Shown piece by piece: positions 38,753 through 47,865 of a stretch of DNA of 64,000 nt. Numbering within the stretch: the stretch's first letter is position 1; each line of letters starts with the position of its first letter. Origin of the DNA: Paludibacterium yongneupense DSM 18731 (lineage in GTDB: Bacteria > Pseudomonadota > Gammaproteobacteria > Burkholderiales > Chromobacteriaceae); assembly GCF_000422925.1 (NCBI RefSeq), contig NZ_KE383959.1, forward strand, positions 77,196 to 141,195. Reading direction: 5' to 3'. The notes beneath the pieces are model-generated. The model made no database searches. It was given only the letters and a program-made list of their open reading frames with translations, and was not told where the DNA came from. A program made the translations under genes and the position numbers.

Positions 38753-39622
38753 ATGACGCCTTACAACACCGACTTCATCGCCATCGGCGACCGGCAGTAT
38801 CACATTCGGCAGTGGGGCGACCCGGCGCGCGAACCGGTATTCCTGCTTCATGGCTGGATGGACAGTTCAGCCACCTTCCAGTTTCTTGCCGATGCTCTCG
38901 GCCTGGGCTGGAACCTGATCGCTCCTGATTGGCGCGGCTTCGGCGACAGCGACTGGAATCACGACAGTTATTACTTTCCGGACTATCTCGCCGATCTGGA
39001 TCACATTCTCGAACACTATTCTCCGGGGACGCCGGCCGCGCTGGTCGGCCACAGCATGGGCGCCATGATCGCCAGCATCTATGCGGGGGTACGGCCAACC
39101 CGCGTGTCGCGGCTGGCGCTGATCGAGGGCTTCGGCCTCAGCGATACCGATCCGGCGGAAGCGCCCGGACGCTACGCACGCTGGTTGCGCGAGAAACGCA
39201 GCAACTTCGACTTCCGCCCGTTGCTCGATCGCAGCGAGGCGGCGGCACGGCTGCTGGACCGCAACCCCCACCTGAGCCAGGAGCGCGCCGACTGGCTGGC
39301 GGACGCACTGACGCGACCGCAGGGCGACGGCACGCGCATCTATCGCGCCGACCCGCGCCACAAGATGGTCAACCCCGCGCTCTACCATCTGGAAGAAGCC
39401 AAAGCCTGCTGGCGCAAGATCACCTGCCCGGTGCTCTGGGTTGCGGGCGAGGACCCGTGGGAACACCCGCAGGTACGCGGCGTGCTCGATACGCTCGACG
39501 AGCGGCGTGCCTGCTTCGCCGATCTCAGCGAAATCCGTTTTGCCAACTGCGGCCATATGGTGCAATGGGAAGCGCCGGAAGAGCTGGCGCTCGCGCTCAG
39601 CGCCTTTCTGCGTCCTTACTGA
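38753..39622 (+). CDS. Alpha/beta hydrolase fold protein
   Basis: 289 aa from MTPYNTDFIAIG. The cap and core match soluble epoxide-hydrolase/esterase-like hydrolases: FLLHGWMDSSATFQFLAD (oxyanion hole HGW), LVGHSMGAMIASIYAG (nucleophile Ser), and the histidine in NCGHMVQWEAPEEL. The acid is probably D243-like in VAGEDPWEHP. No signal peptide is seen. The start is uncertain: an in-frame ATG 27 nt upstream is equally poor in ribosome-binding site. The substrate is unknown. Confidence 0.82.
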   Translation: MTPYNTDFIAIGDRQYHIRQWGDPAREPVFLLHGWMDSSATFQFLADALGLGWNLIAPDWRGFGDSDWNHDSYYFPDYLADLDHILEHYSPGTPAALVGHSMGAMIASIYAGVRPTRVSRLALIEGFGLSDTDPAEAPGRYARWLREKRSNFDFRPLLDRSEAAARLLDRNPHLSQERADWLADALTRPQGDGTRIYRADPRHKMVNPALYHLEEAKACWRKITCPVLWVAGEDPWEHPQVRGVLDTLDERRACFADLSEIRFANCGHMVQWEAPEELALALSAFLRPY

Positions 39623-39640
39623 CTGCGCCGCAGCGGCGAC

Positions 39641-41125
39641 TCAGCCTAGATAGCGCGCTTCGAGATGGGCGCGGTAATGCACGGGATCGAGCGCGCTGCC
39701 CGTGGCACGCTCGATCAACTCGTCGGTTGTCCAGCGGCTGCCCTGACTCCAGATATGGCGTCCCAGCCAGGAGAACACCGATCCGAAGTCGCCGGCGGCG
39801 ATGTCGGCGTCCAGCAAGGGACGCTCGCGGCGCATGGCGGCAAAATACTGCGCCGCATACATCGCGCCCAGGGTATAGCTGGGAAAATAACCGAAGCAGC
39901 CATCCGTCCAGTGGATATCCTGCATGCATCCGTCCCTGAAATTGCCCCGGCTATCCACACCGAGATAGGCGCTCATTTTTTCGTCCCACAAGGCAGGCAC
40001 ATCGCGGCAGTCGACATGTCCCTCGATCAGGTCGCGCTCGATCTCGTAGCGCAGCATCACATGGGCCGGGTAGCATAGCTCGTCGGCTTCGATGCGGATC
40101 AGCCCGGGCTCGACGCGGGTAAACAGTTTGATCAGGTTTTCTGTTTCGTAGGCCTCGCTCGCGCCGAAGTGCTGTTCCAGCAACGGCGACAGTTGCGCGA
40201 TCAAGCCGGGGTGGCGCCCGAGCTGCATCTCGAAGGACAGGCTCTGGCTTTCATGCACGCCCATCGATCGGGCCTGCCCGACCGGCAGGTGCACTCGGGT
40301 GCGCGGCAAGCCCTGTTCGTAGCAGGCATGCCCGGTCTCATGGATGATGCCCATCAGGCTCTGGATGAAATCGTCTTCGCGGTAGCGCGTGGTGATGCGC
40401 ACATCTTCCGCCACGCCGCCGCAGAATGGATGCACGCTCAGATCGAGACGGCCAGCGTCGAAATCGAACCCCAGCTTTTTCATCATGATCAGCCCCAGCG
40501 CACGCTGGCGCTCGAGCGGAAACGGTCCCTGCGGGTAAACCAGTGTGTCGCCGGCCTGGCGGGCACGAGCGCGTGCGATCAGATCCGGCAACCAGCCTTT
40601 GATCTCGCCGAAGATCCTGTCCAGCCGTTCACTGCGCACGCCAGGTTCGTATTTGTCGAGCAAGGCATCGTAGCGGCTCAAGCCGCTGGCGTCGGAGAGA
40701 TAGGCCGCTTCTTCGCGCGCAAGCCGCACCACCTCCTCGAAATTGGCCAGAAACCCGCTCCAGTCGTTCGCCCCCCGCTGACGCCGCCAATCGTGCTCGC
40801 AGCGGGCGCCAGCCAGAGAGCGGGCTTCGATCAGCGCTTCCGGCAGCCGGCTGGCCATCAGCCAGACGCGGCGCATCTCGCGCAGACCGGCCGCCTCGTC
40901 TTCGTTCCCGGCTGCCGCCTCCGCATCGGCGAACAAGGCGCCCAAGCCGGAATCGGTCAGCGTGCGGTGCAGCAACACGTCCATCTCGGCCATCGCCCTC
41001 GCGCGCGCCTCGTTGCCCTTGGGCGGCATCATGGTTGCCCGGTCCCAACCGGCCATCGCCACCAGATGCTGATAGCGGTACAGACGGGTAAAAACCTGTT
41101 CGAGTTGAGACTGAGCCGGATTCAT
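39641..41125 (-). CDS. Carboxypeptidase Taq family (M32) metallopeptidase
   Basis: 494 aa, expected size. The zinc motif HETGH is in IIHETGHACYEQGLP near residue 260. Other family features are AMAGWDRATMMPPKGNEAR at the N-terminus, VRITTRYREDDF and the HESQS segment (GVHESQSL). It removes C-terminal residues from peptides in the cytoplasm. The ATG at 41125 has GGAGAA upstream; an ATG four codons earlier abuts the ribD stop. Likely co-transcribed with ribD. Confidence 0.93.
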   Translation of the reverse strand: MNPAQSQLEQVFTRLYRYQHLVAMAGWDRATMMPPKGNEARARAMAEMDVLLHRTLTDSGLGALFADAEAAAGNEDEAAGLREMRRVWLMASRLPEALIEARSLAGARCEHDWRRQRGANDWSGFLANFEEVVRLAREEAAYLSDASGLSRYDALLDKYEPGVRSERLDRIFGEIKGWLPDLIARARARQAGDTLVYPQGPFPLERQRALGLIMMKKLGFDFDAGRLDLSVHPFCGGVAEDVRITTRYREDDFIQSLMGIIHETGHACYEQGLPRTRVHLPVGQARSMGVHESQSLSFEMQLGRHPGLIAQLSPLLEQHFGASEAYETENLIKLFTRVEPGLIRIEADELCYPAHVMLRYEIERDLIEGHVDCRDVPALWDEKMSAYLGVDSRGNFRDGCMQDIHWTDGCFGYFPSYTLGAMYAAQYFAAMRRERPLLDADIAAGDFGSVFSWLGRHIWSQGSRWTTDELIERATGSALDPVHYRAHLEARYLG

Positions 41126-41137
41126 GAGGTTCTCCAT

Positions 41138-42235
41138 TCAGACGGTAGGACGCAGGGTCAGGCGCAAATCGGCCCCCACTTTCCTCGTTTCCGCGATGTC
41201 GAAGCGGATGCGCGCGTCGAGGCTGCACAACTCGGGCCAGGCGAACAAGCCACGCGCACTTGCGCCGAGAAAGGAGGGAGCGAGATAAAGAATAAGTTCA
41301 TCGACCAGCCCCGCTCCGAGCAAGGCGCCCGAGAGCACGGCGCCAGCCTCGACCATCAGCTGATTCACCCCGCGCGCGCCCAAGGCCGCCAGCAGGGCGG
41401 CGAGATCGACGCGGCCATCCACGGCAGACGGCAGGCACAGGGTTTCCCCACCTCCCGCGCGGTAGGGCCGCAGCCTTTCCTCGTCATCGAGACAACTGAC
41501 AAGCAAGGTGTTCCCGCCCTGATAGATGCGGCTGTCGGCCGATGTGCGCAGCCCGCTGTCCAGCACGATGCGCAAGGGCTGGCGCGCGACCGGTGTGTCG
41601 CGCACGGTCAGTTGCGGATCGTCGGCCAGGACCGTCCCGCTGCCGGTCAGTATCGCATCGCACCGCGCGCGCAGGCGATGCACGTCGCGCCGCGCATCCG
41701 GCCCGGTTATCCACTGACTCGCACCGTTGCGCAGGGCCGTGGCGCCATCCAGCGAGGCGGCCGCCTTGAGCGTCACCCAGGGACGGCCGCGCTCGATGCG
41801 CGATAGAAAACCGCGCTGAACCTCGCGCGCCTCGCTTTCAAGCACGCCGCAACTCACCTCGACGCCGGCGGCGCGCAAGCGTTCCAGCCCCTGCCCGGCC
41901 ACGGCGGGGAAGGGATCGCGCAAGGCCGCAACCACGCGTGCGATTCCGTGCCGTATCAGCGCATCGGCACAAGGCGGGGTACGGCCATGGTGGCTGCAAG
42001 GCTCGAGCGTGACATAGGCTGTCGCTCCGGCGACGTCTTCGCCTGCTGCCACGGCGGCCTTCAGCGCCTGGATTTCGGCATGATCGGAGCCGGCTTCGAG
42101 CGTAGCGCCTTCGCCCAGGATGCGCCCGTCGCGTACCAACACGCAGCCGACGCCGGGATTCGGAGCGGCCCGGACAGAGGCCCCGGCGGCAAGACGCAGC
42201 GCACGCTGCATATAATGAAAATCGTTATCAGTCAT
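41138..42235 (-). CDS. ribD: Riboflavin biosynthesis bifunctional deaminase/reductase RibD
   Basis: 365 aa. The N-terminal deaminase has NPGVGCVLVRDG, the zinc/catalytic motif HAEIQAL and PCSHHGRTPPCADAL. The C-terminal reductase (from about 150) has VTLKAAASLDGATAL and LMVEAGAVLSGALL. It performs the second and third steps of riboflavin synthesis. nrdR lies upstream after 39 nt, a gene pair common in proteobacteria. Confidence 0.96.
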   Translation of the reverse strand: MTDNDFHYMQRALRLAAGASVRAAPNPGVGCVLVRDGRILGEGATLEAGSDHAEIQALKAAVAAGEDVAGATAYVTLEPCSHHGRTPPCADALIRHGIARVVAALRDPFPAVAGQGLERLRAAGVEVSCGVLESEAREVQRGFLSRIERGRPWVTLKAAASLDGATALRNGASQWITGPDARRDVHRLRARCDAILTGSGTVLADDPQLTVRDTPVARQPLRIVLDSGLRTSADSRIYQGGNTLLVSCLDDEERLRPYRAGGGETLCLPSAVDGRVDLAALLAALGARGVNQLMVEAGAVLSGALLGAGLVDELILYLAPSFLGASARGLFAWPELCSLDARIRFDIAETRKVGADLRLTLRPTV

Positions 42236-42274
42236 GGCTAGTCCAGAACGCACCCCGGTCCCGAGTGCAAGCGG

Positions 42275-42733
42275 TCAACGATGGGTCTTCTGAATTTCCT
42301 TGATGGCGTCGGAAAACTCGGAAATATCCTGGAAGCTGCGGTACACCGATGCGAAGCGGACATAGGCGACTTTGTCGAGGCGGGACAGTTCGGTCATCAC
42401 CATCTCGCCGATCTGGCGCGAGCTGACTTCACGCTCGCCCAGTTGCAGCAGGCGATGGCAGATCCGGTCTATGGATTCATCGACCAGAGTGGTCGAGACG
42501 GGACGTTTGTGCAAGGCGCGCAGGAAGCTGGTCCTGATCTTTTCCAGATCAAACTCGGCACGGTGGCCTCCGGCTTTGACGACTTGCGGCATACGCACAT
42601 CGGCCGTCTCGAAAGTCGTAAACCGTTTTTCACACAACAGACAGCGACGGCGGCGACGGATGCTGGTTCCGTCCTCACTGACACGAGAATCAATCACCTG
42701 CGTATCGGCATGGCCACAGAACGGACATTTCAT
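42275..42733 (-). CDS. nrdR: Transcriptional repressor NrdR
   Basis: 152 aa from [17 protein letters not shown]. The zinc ribbon has CPFC and CLLC pairs. An ATP-cone follows ([20 protein letters not shown]). It senses nucleotides and represses ribonucleotide reductase genes. An ATG three codons upstream is possible. It heads the nrdR-ribD pair. Confidence 0.95.
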   Translation of the reverse strand: MKCPFCGHADTQVIDSRVSEDGTSIRRRRRCLLCEKRFTTFETADVRMPQVVKAGGHRAEFDLEKIRTSFLRALHKRPVSTTLVDESIDRICHRLLQLGEREVSSRQIGEMVMTELSRLDKVAYVRFASVYRSFQDISEFSDAIKEIQKTHR

Positions 42734-42818
42734 GGTTGTCAAACCCTGATTGATTCAATAATTGAATACTATCAGCAATTCAGCGCAGGCATAACCGAAT
42801 TCTCATGCACTTTAAACC

Positions 42819-42848
42819 AGCGGGAATCGCCGCCGGGCGATCCCCGCT
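42819..42848 (-). terminator. Hairpin downstream of glyA
   Basis: AGCGGGAATCGCC / GGCGATCCCCGCT pair with one mismatch and a 4-nt loop, 13 nt after the glyA stop on the minus strand, followed by GGTTTAAAG. A weak T tract, so likely attenuates rather than fully stops reading into nrdR. Confidence 0.6.
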
Positions 42849-42860
42849 GCCAGCCTCAGA

Positions 42861-44108
42861 TCAACGGCCGTAGACAGGCAGCCGCAGGCAGAGTGCCTTG
42901 ACGGCATCGGCCACGCGGGTGAGCACAGCCTCGTCTTGCGGCGCATCGAGCACGTCGGCAATCAGATTGGCCAGTTCGCGCGTTTCGGCCTCGCCAAACC
43001 CGCGAGTCGTCATCGCCGGCGTACCGATACGGATGCCCGAGGTCACGAACGGTTTTTCCGGGTCGTTCGGAATCGCATTCTTGTTGACGGTGATATGGGC
43101 ACGTCCCAGAGCGGCTTCCGCATCCTTGCCGGTGATCTTCTTGGCACGCAAGTCAAGCAGGAACACATGGCTTTCGGTGCGTCCGGACACGATGCGCAGA
43201 CCGCGTTCGATCAGGGTATCGGCCATCACGCGCGCATTGATGCGCACCTGGTGCTGGTAGGACTTGAATTCAGGGGATGCCGCTTCCTTGAAAGCCACGG
43301 CCTTGGCGGCAATGACGTGCATCAGCGGACCGCCCTGCAGGCAGGGGAAGATCGCCGAATTCAGCGCCTTCTCGTGTTCGGCACGCGCCAGGATCACGCC
43401 GCCGCGCGGGCCTCGCAAGGTCTTGTGGGTGGTGGTGGTCACAAAGTCGGCGTAAGGCACCGGGTTCGGGTACTCGCCGGCGGCGACGAGACCCGCGTAA
43501 TGGGCCATGTCGACAAACAGCCAGGCACCGACTTCATCTGCGATCTCGCGCATGCGCGCCCAATCGATCGCCAGCGAATAGGCGGAAGCGCCGGCAACGA
43601 TCATCTTCGGCTTGTGTTCCTGCGCCAGGCGGCGGACCTGTTCGTAGTCGAGAACTTCGTTCTCGTCGAGGCCGTAGGTGATGGCGTTGTACAGCTTGCC
43701 CGAAATATTGACCGAGGCGCCATGGGTCAGGTGACCGCCGTGCGCAAGGCTCATGCCGAGGATCGTGTCGCCGGGCTTGAGAACCGAAGCGTAGACAGCC
43801 TGGTTGGCCTGCGAGCCGGAATGCGGCTGCACATTCGCATATTCGGCGCCGAACAGGGCCTTCAGGCGGTCGATCGCCAATTGCTCGACCACATCCACAT
43901 ACTCGCAGCCGCCGTAATAACGCTTGCCCGGATAACCTTCGGCGTACTTGTTGGTCAGCACCGAGCCCTGGGCTTCCATGACGGCGGGGCTGACATAGTT
44001 TTCAGAAGCAATCAGTTCGACGTGATCTTCCTGGCGACGGTATTCGTCTTCCATCGCGGCGGAGAGTTCAGGGTCGAATTTGGCTATCGACAGATCGGCT
44101 GCAAACAT
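42861..44108 (-). CDS. glyA: Serine hydroxymethyltransferase
   Basis: 415 aa. The PLP lysine is in [14 protein letters not shown]. Other signatures are [34 protein letters not shown] and [13 protein letters not shown]. It interconverts serine and glycine and charges tetrahydrofolate with one-carbon units. The ATG at 44108 ([11 protein letters not shown]) has GGAAGAG upstream. A MetR-box-like palindrome lies about 90 nt upstream of the gene. Confidence 0.97.
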   Translation of the reverse strand: MFAADLSIAKFDPELSAAMEDEYRRQEDHVELIASENYVSPAVMEAQGSVLTNKYAEGYPGKRYYGGCEYVDVVEQLAIDRLKALFGAEYANVQPHSGSQANQAVYASVLKPGDTILGMSLAHGGHLTHGASVNISGKLYNAITYGLDENEVLDYEQVRRLAQEHKPKMIVAGASAYSLAIDWARMREIADEVGAWLFVDMAHYAGLVAAGEYPNPVPYADFVTTTTHKTLRGPRGGVILARAEHEKALNSAIFPCLQGGPLMHVIAAKAVAFKEAASPEFKSYQHQVRINARVMADTLIERGLRIVSGRTESHVFLLDLRAKKITGKDAEAALGRAHITVNKNAIPNDPEKPFVTSGIRIGTPAMTTRGFGEAETRELANLIADVLDAPQDEAVLTRVADAVKALCLRLPVYGR

Positions 44109-44193
44109 CTTTGACTCTTCCAATCAAAGGGTTATCAATAATGTGAATTTTACACGAATTGCCGCCAGTTGCGGTACGCATATAAATTCGCCG

Positions 44194-44216
44194 GAACATG
44201 AAAATGATTCATGTTC
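44194..44216 (-). promoter_or_regulatory. MetR-box-like palindrome upstream of glyA
   Basis: GAACATGA, 7 nt, TCATGTTC is a perfect inverted repeat containing TGAA-N5-TTCA, the published MetR consensus form. A -10-like TAAAAT on the minus strand is at 44147-44152 with only a poor -35 box (ACCGCA), as expected for an activator-dependent promoter. MetR control of glyA is known in E. coli; here it is inferred. Confidence 0.55.
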
Positions 44217-45336
44217 AATATCCATTCATTCTGGAATTCCGCTCCGCCCCGGCCGCCACATCGGCAGGGTAGAGGAAGACGGGAACCCCGTTGCGCTCGG
44301 CAGGCTGCACGGCCAAGGCCACCCGGACGTCACCCACCTGACATTGCGCCATCAGCATGCGAAAATCGCTCTCGATCGCAGCGACGTCGTCCTGAGGTCC
44401 CAGCGGCCAGACGAAGCCGCCTTTCACTTCGTCGGCCTCTCCCGCCGACACGGTGAAATGAATTTCATTGTTTTCATGCGAAGACACCACGGCGACCGGC
44501 TCTTTGCCGCCATCCCGCAGCCGGCGGATCGCACTGCTGGCAAACACTTGCAAGGCCACCTCCAGCCGCGTGCGCTGCCCGGTCACCAGCGCCTGCATCA
44601 GCGACTGCGGGGCGCGGGCGATAGGGAACAAGGTCGCGCCGGGGCGCCCCAACTGCTCGCCGAGGAACTTCATCAGCGCGACGCCCCAGGCGCCTACCTC
44701 GCCATCGAGCTTCACGGCCGGCGCGGCGCCGGGGTTCTGCATCGCGACTCCAATCAGGTAGCGCAGAAAAACGCCTTCCTCCCGTGCCACCACCGGCGCG
44801 GCATGCAAGTCGAGAGGCAAACCGCGCGCGGCATCGGCCAGTTGCCGCGTATAGCGGTAGAGTTGTGCCGGCGTGATATCGACGACGCTATCGGGAGACA
44901 GCAGCCGACCCGACAGCATCACTTCGGCATCGGGGGCGAAAACGCCGCCATCCCGCAAAATCGCATTGAGCCCCTCGACATCGGCCAGTTGGCCAGGCAG
45001 CTCCACCGCCTCGCGCGATCCAAGCACCAGCACAAGCGGAATGGCGAAAACCACGGCATGCCGCGCGTCGACCGTCTCCACGCTGTCGCGCAACGCGCGC
45101 CACAAGGTCCGATACACCTCGCGCGACGGCGCCATCGCCAGCGCGACGGAAAGCCGCAGCAGGTCCTCGCGCTCGAGAGTCTCGTCCATTGTCGCGCGCA
45201 ATGCCGCGCGCCACTGCGCTCGCACGGAGTCGTCGGCCGCGCCCAGCAGCGAGTACGCGTAATCGAGCAGTTGCGTTCCCGGACGCAGGCTCGGGTATTG
45301 GCGGGGGTCAGGCAATACAAGTGGCGAAGTGGTCAT
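44215..45336 (-). CDS. Conserved-looking protein of unknown function, 373 aa
   Basis: I do not recognise this family. From MTTSPLVLPDPRQYPSLRPG it reads as a globular, helix-rich cytosolic protein: no signal peptide and no clear membrane span (one hydrophobic stretch, VVFAIPLVLVLG, is short). The C-terminal third has EPVAVVSSHENNEIHFTVSAG. Codon use is like the neighbouring core genes. Possible earlier starts exist at 45468 (TTG) and 45426. It ends at the glyA promoter region. Function not assigned. Confidence 0.7.
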   Translation of the reverse strand: MTTSPLVLPDPRQYPSLRPGTQLLDYAYSLLGAADDSVRAQWRAALRATMDETLEREDLLRLSVALAMAPSREVYRTLWRALRDSVETVDARHAVVFAIPLVLVLGSREAVELPGQLADVEGLNAILRDGGVFAPDAEVMLSGRLLSPDSVVDITPAQLYRYTRQLADAARGLPLDLHAAPVVAREEGVFLRYLIGVAMQNPGAAPAVKLDGEVGAWGVALMKFLGEQLGRPGATLFPIARAPQSLMQALVTGQRTRLEVALQVFASSAIRRLRDGGKEPVAVVSSHENNEIHFTVSAGEADEVKGGFVWPLGPQDDVAAIESDFRMLMAQCQVGDVRVALAVQPAERNGVPVFLYPADVAAGAERNSRMNGY

Positions 45337-45430
45337 GGCGCTATCCGGGACGATGATGCCGATATCTTCGCATACCCGGTGGGTCGGCGACGAGTCGGAC
45401 ACGATACGGCGATGGCGAGCCTGCATTTTA

Positions 45431-45445
45431 GCACCAATATGGTGC
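45431..45445. promoter_or_regulatory. NtrC-box-like palindrome
   Basis: GCACCA-ATA-TGGTGC is an exact inverted repeat equal to the core of the NtrC consensus (TGCACCA-N3-TGGTGCA). A half site AGGTGCA lies 15 nt further on, echoing the paired sites of glnA. It lies 95 nt before the unknown gene and 40 nt before the small-RNA promoter. No sigma-54 box was found on either side. Confidence 0.4.
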
Positions 45446-45484
45446 CATAATGTTCTATACAGGTGCAAAATTCCCGGCTTTTCG

Positions 45485-45513
45485 TTGACAGCCCCCGGGC
45501 TGCACCGGATAAT
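45485..45513 (+). promoter_or_regulatory. Strong sigma-70 promoter of the small-RNA candidate
   Basis: TTGACA, 17 nt, GATAAT: eleven of twelve consensus positions at ideal spacing. It points into a region without any open frame on the plus strand and between two minus-strand genes. Start point predicted near 45520. Confidence 0.75.
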
Positions 45514-45519
45514 TCCGCG

Positions 45520-45609
45520 CTGTGAGGGGGTCTCGCGACCCCCTTTCAGTTTCTTCTATTTCTCCTTTGTAGACTTGGCGCGGAGCGGATGACGGCTCCG
45601 CGTTTTTTT
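45520..45609 (+). ncRNA. Candidate intergenic small RNA, about 90 nt
   Basis: The predicted transcript has an 8-bp hairpin (AGGGGGTC-TCGC-GACCCCCT, 45525-45544), a pyrimidine-rich single-stranded stretch (45545-45570) containing TTTCTCCTTTG, complementary to Shine-Dalgarno sequences, and an intrinsic terminator CGCGGAGC / GCTCCGCG with seven Ts (45579-45609). No start codon with a reading frame is present. This architecture (seed plus terminator hairpin, own promoter) is that of a trans-acting, Hfq-type regulator. I recognise no named family. Confidence 0.65.
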
Positions 45610-45635
45610 CGTCCGCAAGCGCGGGAAATAAAAGA

Positions 45636-45706
45636 AACCCGCGTTTGCCGGCTCTGGCAAACACGGGTTCGGATAAAGAAATACCGGACACCTTCGCGTC
45701 CGGTAA
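45636..45706 (-). terminator. Tandem terminators downstream of ilvD
   Basis: Two hairpins on the minus strand: TACCGGAC / GTCCGGTA (45683-45706) followed by TTTCTTT, and AACCCG-GTTTGCC / GGCAAAC-CGGGTT (45636-45670) followed by TCTTTTATTT. They end ilvD transcription before it meets the small-RNA unit on the other strand. Confidence 0.7.
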
Positions 45707-45792
45707 AAGGTGAAACTACCGGGGAATCAAGAGATTGACCCGGCCCCGGCAAATAAGTTCACGCCATCGGCCATCTTTCCGTAAAAAGACAG

Positions 45793-47649
45793 TCAGCGGC
45801 GCTCGACCTGACTGACGTCGCGCACAGCGCCATTCGCCGCCGACGTCGCCATGGCGGCATAGGCGCGCAGGGCCGGACTCACGTAACGGTCGCGTTCGAG
45901 CGGCTTCCAGGCCTTGGCGCCACGGGCTTCCATCGCATTGCGCCGGGCGGCCAGAATGTCGTCCGACACGGCCAGTTCGATACGGCGGGCAGGAATATCG
46001 ATCTCGATGGTATCGCCCTCTTCCACCAGGCCGATCGCACCGCCATCGGCCGCTTCCGGTGAGGCGTGGCCGATGCTCAGTCCCGAGGTCCCGCCGGAAA
46101 AGCGTCCATCAGTCAGCAAGGCGCAGGCCTTGCCCAGCCCCTTGGACTTGAGGTAGGACGTCGGATACAACATTTCCTGCATCCCGGGTCCGCCTTTCGG
46201 TCCTTCGTACAGAATCACCACCACATCTCCCGCGACGATGCGATCGCCGAGTATGGCCTCGACTGCGGCGTCCTGGCTTTCGAAAACCCGCGCCCGTCCG
46301 CTGAAACGCAGATTGCTATCGTCCACGCCCGCCGTTTTGACGATGCAGCCGTCGCGCGCGATATTGCCGTACAGCACCGCCAGGCCGCCGTCCTGGCTAT
46401 ACGCGCTGTCGCGGCGCCGGATGCAGCCCTGCTCGCGGTCAAGATCGAGATCCGGATAGCGCATGTTCTGCGAGAACGCCAGCGTGGTCGCCACCCCGCC
46501 CGGCGCGGCGCGATAGAAGCGATGGGCAGTGCTTTCGGGCGCGTTGCGGGCGATATCCCACTCGTCCAGCGCCGCCGCCAGCGTAGCCGAATGCACGGTC
46601 GGCACCTGGGTTTCCAGTAGACCCGCGCGATCCAGCTCTCCCAAAATGGCCATCACGCCGCCAGCCCGGTGCACATCTTCCATATGATACTTCTGCGTGG
46701 CAGGCGCCACCTTGGCCAGGCAAGGCACGCGCCGCGACAAGCGATCAATGGCCGCCATGTCGAAATCGATGCCCGCCTCGCGCGCCGCAGCCAGCAAGTG
46801 CAGCACGGTATTGGTGGAGCCCCCCATGGCGACATCCAGCGTCATGGCATTGGCGAAAGCGGCGCGACTGGCAATATGGCGCGGCAGGGCCGTCTCGTCG
46901 TCCTGCTCGTAATAGCGCCGCGCCAGATCGACGATGGTGCGTCCGGCGCGCAGGAACAGTTCCTTGCGATCCTCATGCGTCGCGACCAGCGAACCGTTGC
47001 CGGGCAGCGACAGGCCGAGCGCCTCGGTCAGGCAGTTCATCGAATTGGCGGTAAACATGCCGGAACAGGATCCGCATGTCGGGCAGGCCGAGCGTTCGAG
47101 CTCGGCGACCTGAGCGTCGCTGTTGGCGGGATTGGCCGCCTCGACCATCGCATCGATCAGGTCCACCCCCCTCGTCTCGCCGTTCCAGTCGACCTTGCCG
47201 GCTTCCATCGGTCCGCCGGAAACGAAGACTACCGGGATATTGAGCCGCAACGCGGCCATCAGCATCCCCGGGGTGATCTTGTCGCAGTTCGAGATGCACA
47301 CCAGCGCGTCGGCACAGTGCGCATTGACCATATATTCGACCGAATCCGCGATCAGGTCGCGCGACGGCAAGCTATAGAGCATGCCGCCATGCCCCATGGC
47401 GATGCCGTCGTCGACGGCGATGGTATTGAACTCCTTGGCCACGCCGCCGGCTTTTTCGATTTCGCGCGCGACCAGCTGTCCGAGCTTGTGCAGATGCACG
47501 TGGCCGGGGACGAACTGGGTGAACGAGTTGGCGATGGCGATGATGGGTTTGTCGAAATCGCCGTCTTTCATGCCGGTGGCGCGCCACAGGGCGCGCGCAC
47601 CCGCCATGTTGCGACCGGACGTGGAGGTACGCGAGCGGTATTGGGGCAT
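45793..47649 (-). CDS. ilvD: Dihydroxy-acid dehydratase
   Basis: 618 aa. Iron-sulfur ligands are in [14 protein letters not shown] and [20 protein letters not shown]. The catalytic [14 protein letters not shown] segment is near the C-terminus. It catalyses the third step of valine, isoleucine and pantothenate-precursor synthesis. The ATG at 47649 ([20 protein letters not shown]) is the family start; an upstream ATG adds six residues. It stands alone, with no other ilv genes in the window. Confidence 0.97.
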   Translation of the reverse strand: MPQYRSRTSTSGRNMAGARALWRATGMKDGDFDKPIIAIANSFTQFVPGHVHLHKLGQLVAREIEKAGGVAKEFNTIAVDDGIAMGHGGMLYSLPSRDLIADSVEYMVNAHCADALVCISNCDKITPGMLMAALRLNIPVVFVSGGPMEAGKVDWNGETRGVDLIDAMVEAANPANSDAQVAELERSACPTCGSCSGMFTANSMNCLTEALGLSLPGNGSLVATHEDRKELFLRAGRTIVDLARRYYEQDDETALPRHIASRAAFANAMTLDVAMGGSTNTVLHLLAAAREAGIDFDMAAIDRLSRRVPCLAKVAPATQKYHMEDVHRAGGVMAILGELDRAGLLETQVPTVHSATLAAALDEWDIARNAPESTAHRFYRAAPGGVATTLAFSQNMRYPDLDLDREQGCIRRRDSAYSQDGGLAVLYGNIARDGCIVKTAGVDDSNLRFSGRARVFESQDAAVEAILGDRIVAGDVVVILYEGPKGGPGMQEMLYPTSYLKSKGLGKACALLTDGRFSGGTSGLSIGHASPEAADGGAIGLVEEGDTIEIDIPARRIELAVSDDILAARRNAMEARGAKAWKPLERDRYVSPALRAYAAMATSAANGAVRDVSQVERR

Positions 47650-47865
47650 AACAGAATCCTTGGACAATTCGTTGGCTTCACAGGGTCAGTCGCGAACCGC
47701 GCCAGCCGCGCCGCATGGCCGTATGGGCCACAGCGCGGAAACACTCTCGCGGGGGTCTCCGGGAGAACGGGCGAACGCGCCCACCGGTATTGGGCGCGAC
47801 GGCGGGGAACGCTTTCCGTATAATTTCGTCCATTCACTTTTACCGCAAACAAACACGACTGACAA

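Noticed and set aside
40169-41806. 545-codon plus-strand frame opposite the M32 carboxypeptidase and ribD
   Set aside because: Shadow of two well-supported genes; no recognisable motif or ribosome-binding site.
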